A DNA stretch of 46,370 nt from Bacteroides sp. CAG:530 (lineage in GTDB: Bacteria > Bacteroidota > Bacteroidia > Bacteroidales > Bacteroidaceae). Numbering within the stretch: the stretch's first letter is position 1; the number at the start of each line of letters is the position of its first letter. The notes beneath the pieces were generated by a model that searched no databases, was not told the DNA's origin, and saw nothing but the letters and a program-made list of their open reading frames with translations. Below, one piece after another: positions 40,742 to 46,370 of the stretch. The position numbers and the translations under genes are program-made. The stretch spans positions 1 to 46,370 of the forward strand of contig FR881211.1 of NCBI GenBank assembly GCA_000434735.1, in the 5' to 3' direction.

Positions 40742-42607
40742 TTATTTCTTTTTGAATAGTCCGAAGAACGAGAAACCGCTTTTCGGTTCATCTTGCACTT
40801 TCCTACGCAGATGCTCCTTAAGTTGCGGCGTTATTTCTATAATCTTATTTCTGAGTTCATCCATATCTCCGGCTAAGTTGCCGTAAACATGACCACATAT
40901 TCTTTGTCGGGTTAATTCTTTGTAACATTCGCCTTGCTTGTCGAATAAACGAATATTTAGTTCTTCTGGAGGCTCGGACGAATCAAATTTGTTGAATGAT
41001 TTGTAATTGCACATTTCTCTTAAGTCCATTTGGGCAAGTTCTTTTAAGAATTGCTCAAATTGTTTTTGGCTTATTTTCGGTGAGAATATACCTTCAATAC
41101 CTTTAGTGGTTTTTGGAGAGATGTGTGCGTTGAAAAATCCGTGCCGAAATATTCCGAATGGATGATACATTATATCAACACGGCTCGTGTCCTTACGTAT
41201 TTCTACTGGCACAGTGTCACTATTTAAATAATTAGCCACTTGGTCAACCTGTTTCTTCAGTGAAGTCTCTTTTATCAGTTTCTCTACTGCGTCAAGCAAT
41301 CGTGAGTGCCAATCAGGATGAGCGTTAGGTACATTGCGTGAGAAAGTCTTTCCATCAGAATAGTAGAAGTCAACGCTAACATCAAAACCAAAACCTTCAT
41401 CTATAGGAGTTGTGGAACTTTCGCGTTCCCAGTGTTGCGGATTGAGAAAACCATTTTTTGCAAGATGCTTCTGAACATCATCATAAATACCACCGTAGAA
41501 ATCTTCATCTACTTTCTCTTCCTTGTTATAGTATGTGTATACAGTGTTGCAAATCTTGCTGTTCATGTATATTTCGTACGATAAGCCGCGCCCTCTTCGG
41601 TCAAGTTTAATGTTTATTCTTTCCGGCATGGGCAACAAAGTCGCTTTTTCTCTTATGGTACTTTCTTCCTTGCTTGCTTGGTGAGAAGAATTAGAGAATG
41701 GGCTTTCAGAACTCAAGTCATTTATCATATCCATGACCGATTGATATCGTTCTGACCTTTTGGGCATCATTGCTTTAGCTATTACTACGGCAGTGTGCTC
41801 ACTTACGTTGCTGTTGGTAAGTTCTTGTAGCGGAAATCCATCCTCTAGTATGTCCGACGCTTCTGGCGGACGTACACCAGTCAGCATTTTATACATCGTT
41901 CCTCCTAAGGCATAAACATCCATCGTAACAGGAAATCCTTTGCCATCGCGATAGCTTATCTGCTCAAGAGGCGCATAGCCCGGAGTTCCTCCGCCTACTT
42001 TAGTAAGCGTTTCGGGTTCTCCGTTTTCTGTATATTGTTTAGATAGTCCGAAGTCTATCAATACAGCATCTCCGTTTTGTTTAAGCATAATGTTAGAAGG
42101 CTTCAAGTCGAGATGAAGCATCATGTTATCATGCATGAATGATACGGCACTGCCTATCTGCTTAGTCAGTTCCACGCATTGCTTTTCGCTCAGTTTCTGA
42201 TTTTGCTCTATCTTTTTGTCGAGACTTCCGCCATCAATGTATTCCATGGCATAATACACCGTATTATTTTCTTCGAATGCCTCTAATACATTGACTATGT
42301 TAGGGTGATGAAGTTTGCTTAGATTAATAGCTTCTTGCGTGAACTTATGCTTGTAGTAACCATACATGCCATCTTGACTTCCGCTGGTAACGGTACATCC
42401 TTGGCGTCCGTTAAAGTTAGCCATGAAGAATTCCTTTACGGTTACTTTCACGTTGGCATCTATCGAGCCTAACGCTCCGTTTATCTTTATAGAAGCAAGA
42501 TAAGTTATGCCGAAAGAGCCTTGCCCCAAGACCTTGTCTATCTGGTATACAAAACTCTTTCCGTGTAGTATAGTGCCTTTAGGTAGAGCATAAGTATCGT
42601 GTGTCAT
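40742..42607 (-). CDS. Hanks-type Ser/Thr protein kinase, non-RD
   Basis: A 621-residue protein. Residues about 18-295 are a protein kinase domain: glycine loop GQGSFG (28-33), ATP-binding lysine K58 in VTVKEFF, helix C E92, catalytic loop HLDLKPSN (H165 to N172, D167), DFG (185-187) and GGTPGYAPLEQ. The catalytic-loop arginine of HRD is leucine, making it a non-RD kinase, probably not needing activation-loop phosphorylation. Residues about 300-621 have no recognisable PASTA, TPR or membrane segment; I see two alpha/beta-like regions and a Lys-rich end (FGLFKKK). It looks cytoplasmic. It lies between the ECF sigma/anti-sigma pair and the YhcH-like gene, with a TACCTTTG element upstream. Its targets are unknown. 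Confidence 0.88.
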   Translation of the reverse strand: MTHDTYALPKGTILHGKSFVYQIDKVLGQGSFGITYLASIKINGALGSIDANVKVTVKEFFMANFNGRQGCTVTSGSQDGMYGYYKHKFTQEAINLSKLHHPNIVNVLEAFEENNTVYYAMEYIDGGSLDKKIEQNQKLSEKQCVELTKQIGSAVSFMHDNMMLHLDLKPSNIMLKQNGDAVLIDFGLSKQYTENGEPETLTKVGGGTPGYAPLEQISYRDGKGFPVTMDVYALGGTMYKMLTGVRPPEASDILEDGFPLQELTNSNVSEHTAVVIAKAMMPKRSERYQSVMDMINDLSSESPFSNSSHQASKEESTIREKATLLPMPERINIKLDRRGRGLSYEIYMNSKICNTVYTYYNKEEKVDEDFYGGIYDDVQKHLAKNGFLNPQHWERESSTTPIDEGFGFDVSVDFYYSDGKTFSRNVPNAHPDWHSRLLDAVEKLIKETSLKKQVDQVANYLNSDTVPVEIRKDTSRVDIMYHPFGIFRHGFFNAHISPKTTKGIEGIFSPKISQKQFEQFLKELAQMDLREMCNYKSFNKFDSSEPPEELNIRLFDKQGECYKELTRQRICGHVYGNLAGDMDELRNKIIEITPQLKEHLRRKVQDEPKSGFSFFGLFKKK

Positions 42608-42652
42608 ACAATGTTTGAATAATATTTATGATGCTATTGATTCAATATCCAT

Positions 42653-42660
42653 CAAAGGTA
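42653..42660 (-). promoter_or_regulatory. -7 element of the kinase gene
   Basis: TACCTTTG on the minus strand, 45 bases before the kinase ATG, matches TAnnTTTG. A TTG at the right distance is not seen. Confidence 0.5.
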
Positions 42661-42756
42661 CAGAATCTAATTTGATAATTTTATGAAAGGTGTGATTTTT
42701 CTTCCCTATACTCTGTGTGTAAGAATAAAGATTTTGGGCATAGACATAAAAAGCGA

Positions 42757-42789
42757 GAAAGGATTACAGCCTCACGCGGTAATCCTTTC
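42757..42789 (-). terminator. Terminator downstream of the ECF sigma/anti-sigma genes
   Basis: A perfect 11-bp stem (GAAAGGATTAC 42757-42767 with 42779-42789). The minus-strand tail reads TCGCTTTTTATG, and the plus side has CCTTTTTATT. It separates the anti-sigma gene from the kinase promoter. The rest of 42608-42898 holds nothing else I can support. Confidence 0.7.
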
Positions 42790-42898
42790 CCTTTTTATTG
42801 AGTTAGCAATTTTAATTGAGAGAATTGAAACTTCACAGCCTCAAAATGATTTTTCAAAATAAGCACTAACTATCTATATAAAAGCAAATGAAAATGTT

Positions 42899-43369
42899 CT
42901 ATTCATTGTCCTTCTCTTGCCGGAACATTGGTTCCGACTTGAACAAAGTTTTGACCGAGTCGCCTTCGTATGCCACTTGCGGGTCGTTCGCCTTGTTGCT
43001 GTATTGGTCGTATACGTAAACTATATCGGCCTTGTCGCTGCCCATAGACTGTTTTACTACGCCTCCTATTGTGAACAGCAGTATCATTACTGCAGCTGCC
43101 TTAAATAACGGCATGAAGCGCGAGCGCAATGTCAATCGGCGTGCTTTTACCACCGGACGTTCTATCTCTGCTAAAATTCGTTCGTCAAAGTCATCTCCCA
43201 GTTTTAAGTCTTGCTCTTTTTCCAAGCAAGCGAACACTGCTTTATATTGAAGCAGATGGGCTGGAATCTCTTTCTGACGAAAGAAATATTTCAAGATCTG
43301 CTCTTCTTCTATCGAAGTCTGGCAGTCCCAATACTTTTCCAGTAGTTGTTCAATATACTTATAGTCCAT
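42899..43369 (-). CDS. Probable membrane anti-sigma factor partner of the ECF sigma
   Basis: A 156-residue protein that overlaps the 3' end of the ECF sigma gene by 11 bases, the usual coupling of sigma and anti-sigma genes. The N-terminal half (about 1-80) is helical and charged (IEQLLEKYWDCQTSIEEEQIL), fitting a cytoplasmic sigma-binding domain. One membrane segment follows (about 87-105, MPLFKAAAVMILLFTIGGVV), and a short external tail of about 50 residues lacks a FecR-like domain. Similar proteins occur widely in Bacteroides beside ECF genes. Anti-sigma activity is inferred from context and topology. Confidence 0.75.
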   Translation of the reverse strand: MDYKYIEQLLEKYWDCQTSIEEEQILKYFFRQKEIPAHLLQYKAVFACLEKEQDLKLGDDFDERILAEIERPVVKARRLTLRSRFMPLFKAAAVMILLFTIGGVVKQSMGSDKADIVYVYDQYSNKANDPQVAYEGDSVKTLFKSEPMFRQEKDNE

Positions 43370-43868
43370 AACTTTGTATCTCGTTATATTTTGCTTTAAT
43401 CCTTTGTCTTGCTCTGAACAGCGTCACCTTTACTTGGTCTTCTGTCAGTTGCATTACATCGGCTATCTCCTTATAGCTTTTCTCTTCAATGTCTCGTAGT
43501 TGGATTATGGTGCGTTGCTTTTCGGGCAATTCGTTTATGAGTTTTCGCACTAAATCCATTTGCTCGCTTCGCTCCAGTTGTCGTTCTGGAGTAGAACCGT
43601 CGGACATTTCTTGCGTTTCGGTAGTCAGCTCTATGTTTTGGGCCTCCGATTTTTGGCTTCGGTCTATGGCAAGGTTTCTTGCTACCGTAAGACAGAAAGC
43701 TTCTATCGAGTTGAACTGCGCCCATTCATCGCGCTTGTTCCATACCCTAATCATAGTGTCCTGTACAATATCCTCCGCTTCCGCACTATCCAGAGTTATG
43801 CGCAATGCTAATCTGTATAGCTTGTCTTTTAGCGGTAATATATCGTTTCGGAAACTGATTTCTTTCAT
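43359..43868 (-). CDS. ECF-type RNA polymerase sigma-70 factor
   Basis: A 169-residue ECF sigma factor. Region 2 (about 10-80) includes LYRLALRITLDSAEAEDIVQDTMIRVWNK. Region 4 (about 110-165) includes LINELPEKQRTIIQLRDIEEKSYKEIADVMQLTEDQVKVTLFRARQRIK with its helix-turn-helix. The linker between them is short and no extra domain is present. It is followed, with an 11-base overlap, by the likely anti-sigma gene. A possible self-controlled promoter lies directly upstream (43885-43910). No SusC with an STN domain is nearby, so this is not a PUL-type FecI system. Confidence 0.92.
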   Translation of the reverse strand: MKEISFRNDILPLKDKLYRLALRITLDSAEAEDIVQDTMIRVWNKRDEWAQFNSIEAFCLTVARNLAIDRSQKSEAQNIELTTETQEMSDGSTPERQLERSEQMDLVRKLINELPEKQRTIIQLRDIEEKSYKEIADVMQLTEDQVKVTLFRARQRIKAKYNEIQSYGL

Positions 43869-43884
43869 CGCGTTCTATAATAAT

Positions 43885-43910
43885 GACGGGCAAGTGCTTT
43901 AAAAGTTACA
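43885..43910 (-). promoter_or_regulatory. Possible ECF-type autoregulated promoter
   Basis: On the minus strand TGTAAC is followed after 16 bases by CGTC, the general form of many bacterial ECF promoters, just before the sigma gene. The same bases form a hairpin (43887-43891 and 43893-43896 with 43909-43912 and 43914-43918, one mismatch) that could instead end argB transcription. Confidence 0.35.
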
Positions 43911-43932
43911 CTCGCCCGCTATTTTTTTTGAA

Positions 43933-44709
43933 TTATTTTTTGATTAAAGTGCCAGAGCTTTTGTTAATATCTGTAGCAGAGGTTATTACGACTTGACTTA
44001 CACCGGCATTTATTGCGGAAAAAGAATTTTCCAACTTCGGAATCATTCCTCCTTGTATAGTACCATCGTCTACATATTGCTTGAACAAGTCGGGGGTGAT
44101 AACGGGTATTACGCTGTCGTCATCGTTTTCGTCGCGCAATACTCCTTTCTTCTCAAAGCAATATACCAATGTTACGTCGAAGGTTGCAGCCAAAGCCTTG
44201 GCGGTTTCTCCTGCTATGGTGTCGGCGTTAGTGTTCAGTATATGACCTTCTCCGTCGTGTGTAAGAGGTGCCATTACCGGAATTATGCCTTGATTTATGA
44301 GTGCCGACAAAGCAGGTTCGTTTACTTGCTTCACATCGCCCACAAAACCATAGTCTACGTCTTTAACCGGTCGTTTTACAGAAAGGATGGCATTCATGTC
44401 GGCACCAGTCAGTCCGATAGCGTTTACACCTTTGGCTTGCAGTCCGGCTACTATGTTCTTATTAACCAAACCACCGTAAACCATAGTTACCACCTTCAGT
44501 GTCTCAGCGTCGGTAATGCGTCGTCCGTTTACCATTTTGCTTTCAATGCCCAGCTGCGCCGCCATGCGCGTAGCCGATCTTCCTCCTCCGTGCACCAAGA
44601 GTTTATACCCTTCGATGTTAGAGAAGTCCTCGAGAAGTTGATTCAGCGTTTCGGGCTCTTCTACTATTTTCCCGCCTACTTTTATGATAGTTAGCTTATT
44701 TTTCGCCAT
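43933..44709 (-). CDS. argB: Acetylglutamate kinase family protein
   Basis: A 258-residue amino acid kinase of the ArgB family. Seen: the N-terminal IIKVGGKIVEEPE, LLVHGGGRSATRMAAQLGI (substrate and phosphate loop), AIGLTGADMNAI and the C-terminal IQGGMIPKLENSFSAINAGVSQVVI. It phosphorylates the gamma-carboxyl of an N-acylated glutamate in arginine biosynthesis. Some Bacteroides use N-succinyl instead of N-acetyl intermediates (known from the N-succinylornithine transcarbamylase of B. fragilis), so the real substrate may be N-succinylglutamate. It lies 28 bases downstream of speA, an unusual link of arginine synthesis with arginine decarboxylation. Confidence 0.9.
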   Translation of the reverse strand: MAKNKLTIIKVGGKIVEEPETLNQLLEDFSNIEGYKLLVHGGGRSATRMAAQLGIESKMVNGRRITDAETLKVVTMVYGGLVNKNIVAGLQAKGVNAIGLTGADMNAILSVKRPVKDVDYGFVGDVKQVNEPALSALINQGIIPVMAPLTHDGEGHILNTNADTIAGETAKALAATFDVTLVYCFEKKGVLRDENDDDSVIPVITPDLFKQYVDDGTIQGGMIPKLENSFSAINAGVSQVVITSATDINKSSGTLIKK

Positions 44710-44737
44710 ATATCTTTTGTATTATATGTATTCCGCT

Positions 44738-46370
44738 TTATTCCAGATAGGTATAGCCGTACAGACCCGAACGGTAGTTAGAAAGGAATTCCTTGCCTTC
44801 TTCCAGGCTTATCTTTCCTTCTTTCACCGATTTGGTTACCCAAGTTTCGAGTGTACGTACCAGCTTTTTGGGGCTGTACTGTACATAATCTAACACTTCG
44901 GCTACGGTTTCTCCGTCTATTACCTGATCAATGGTATAATCTTTTTCGTTTACTGTTACGTGAACGGCGTTGGTATCGCCAAACAAGTTGTGCATATCGC
45001 CCAAAATCTCCTGATAAGCACCTACCAAGAATACGCCAATGTAGTACGATTCTTTAGCTTTGATAGAGTGTACAGGCAAATCGTGCGATACGTTACGTGA
45101 AGATACGAAGTTGGCAATCTTTCCGTCAGAGTCGCAAGTGATATCCTGCAGGGTAGCACAGCGATCGGGTTTCTCGTCCAAGCGTTGGATAGGCATGATA
45201 GGGAATATCTGATCTATAGCCCATGAGTCTGGCAACGACTGGAACAATGAGAAGTTACAGAAATATTTGTCTGCCAAAAGCTTGTCTAACTTACGGAATT
45301 CGTCGGGAGCGTGCTTAAGTCCGCTGGCTATATGATCTATTTCTCTACATACCGACCAATACAAGCGTTCTATCTGAGCACGTGTCTTCAGGTCTACTAT
45401 ACCGTGGCTAAACAAATCTAGGGTTTCTTCGCGTATCTGCTGCGCATCGTGCCATGCTTCGAGCATTCTGCTTTGGTTCAGGTTGTCCCATATCTGATAC
45501 AATTCCTGAACAAGCTCATGATCGTTTTCGCTGACTTCGAAATCTTCGTCCATCTCTGGCAAAGAAGCTGTTTCCAGAACTTCGAATATCAGTACAGAAT
45601 GGTGCGCAGTGAGCGAGCGACCGCTTTCTGTGATAATGTTAGGATGCGGAATATTATTCTTGTTGCTGGCATCCACCATTATAGATATAGAGTCGTTTAC
45701 ATATTCCTGGATAGAATAGTTCACGCTGCTTTCGCTGTATGATGAACGTGTGCCATCATAGTCTACGCCCAATCCGCCGCCTATATCTACGAATTCTACA
45801 GGGAATCCTAACTGATGCAGCTGGACATAGAACTGTGAAGCCTCGCGCAATGCAGTCTTTATGCGTCTAATCTTAGTGACTTGACTTCCGATGTGGAAAT
45901 GAATAAGCTTGAGGCAGTCTTTCATCTCTTTCTTTTCGATGAAGTCGAGCGCTTCGAGCAATTCGCTTGAAGTAAGTCCGAACTTGCTGGCATCGCCTCC
46001 GCTTTCTTCCCATTTACCGCTACCCGAAGACGCCAATTTAATGCGAATACCAATGTTGGGGCGCACATTAAGCTGCTTAGCTATTTTGGCGATTAGTTTC
46101 AGTTCGTTTAGCTTTTCTACGACTAAGAAAATTCTTTTTCCCATCTTCTGCGCCAACAGAGCCAACTCTATATAACTCTCGTCCTTATATCCGTTACAGA
46201 TAATCAGCGAGTCGGAGTCGGTATTGATGGCTATTACAGCATGAAGTTCGGGCTTAGAACCTGCTTCAAGTCCTAAGTTGAATTTCTTTCCATGGCTTAT
46301 TATCTCTTCTACCACAGGTCTCATCTGGTTGACCTTAATAGGGTAGATGATAAAGTTTTGCGCCTGGTAG
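44738..46370 (-). CDS. speA: Biosynthetic arginine decarboxylase, 5' end cut by the right edge
   Basis: The frame covers 543 codons and stays open to the right edge of the window, so the true start lies beyond it; the first ATG inside (46322-46324) is internal. Just upstream of that ATG the translated YPIKVNQ is the pyridoxal phosphate site, its lysine encoded at 46334-46336. Further motifs are GLEAGSKPELHAV, KLIHFHIGSQV, FVDIGGGLGVDYDG and ESGRSLTAHHSV; a full enzyme is about 630 residues, so roughly 90 are missing. It converts arginine to agmatine for polyamine synthesis. It precedes argB by 28 bases, probably in one transcript. Confidence 0.95.
   Translation of the reverse strand, partial: YQAQNFIIYPIKVNQMRPVVEEIISHGKKFNLGLEAGSKPELHAVIAINTDSDSLIICNGYKDESYIELALLAQKMGKRIFLVVEKLNELKLIAKIAKQLNVRPNIGIRIKLASSGSGKWEESGGDASKFGLTSSELLEALDFIEKKEMKDCLKLIHFHIGSQVTKIRRIKTALREASQFYVQLHQLGFPVEFVDIGGGLGVDYDGTRSSYSESSVNYSIQEYVNDSISIMVDASNKNNIPHPNIITESGRSLTAHHSVLIFEVLETASLPEMDEDFEVSENDHELVQELYQIWDNLNQSRMLEAWHDAQQIREETLDLFSHGIVDLKTRAQIERLYWSVCREIDHIASGLKHAPDEFRKLDKLLADKYFCNFSLFQSLPDSWAIDQIFPIMPIQRLDEKPDRCATLQDITCDSDGKIANFVSSRNVSHDLPVHSIKAKESYYIGVFLVGAYQEILGDMHNLFGDTNAVHVTVNEKDYTIDQVIDGETVAEVLDYVQYSPKKLVRTLETWVTKSVKEGKISLEEGKEFLSNYRSGLYGYTYLE

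Noticed and set aside
43359..43868. ECF sigma factor as regulator of the glycan locus
   Set aside because: It is about 17 kb from the locus, its partner lacks a FecR domain, and the SusC here lacks the STN domain needed for that signalling route.

Overview
The window looks like a chromosome segment of a Bacteroides-type gut bacterium (order Bacteroidales). Evidence: a SusC/SusD pair, serine-type sulfatases, a heparinase II/III-type lipoprotein, lpxK (Gram-negative lipid A), the rimP-nusA-infB-cvpA-sufBCDS gene order, and repeated promoter elements of the Bacteroidetes form TAnnTTTG, several with a TTG about 19 bases upstream. No tRNA, rRNA, CRISPR array or complete insertion sequence was recognised.

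Left part (1-3.4 kb): accessory DNA. A two-gene RloA/RloB unit (AAA-type ATPase plus TOPRIM-like RloB), resembling AbiL-type anti-phage abortive infection modules, lies on the minus strand. It is followed on the plus strand by a small secreted PepSY-like protein. From 3.4 to 10.3 kb, minus-strand housekeeping genes encode a PfkB-family sugar kinase, a SIS-only arabinose-5-phosphate isomerase, a LOG-family protein, and the cluster sppA-lpxK-punA-thiL. The sppA-dcp gap holds a promoter-hairpin-terminator arrangement that looks like a gene for a small RNA of about 86 nt.

Middle part (10.7-26.5 kb): a dipeptidyl carboxypeptidase gene, then a polysaccharide utilization locus. This has two serine-type sulfatases, a secreted 632-residue enzyme of unassigned family with lyase-like architecture, SusC, SusD and a heparinase II/III-superfamily lipoprotein. 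Together they suggest capture and breakdown of a sulfated, probably uronic-acid-containing glycan. No dedicated regulator is in the window. However, the unassigned enzyme gene and susC share a 16-base motif (15/16 identical) placed exactly 84 bases before an identical TAATTTTG element.

Right part (26.5-46.4 kb): a DUF5020/Tsx-like outer membrane protein with an NCS2 purine permease, then an intergenic region rich in palindromes (four contiguous 22-base palindromic units inside a 16-bp outer stem). Next come rimP-nusA-infB with an attenuator-like leader, cvpA and sufBCDS. After a terminator the minus strand carries a YhcH-type protein, a non-RD Hanks-type Ser/Thr kinase, an ECF sigma/anti-sigma pair, argB and a 5'-truncated speA at the right edge.
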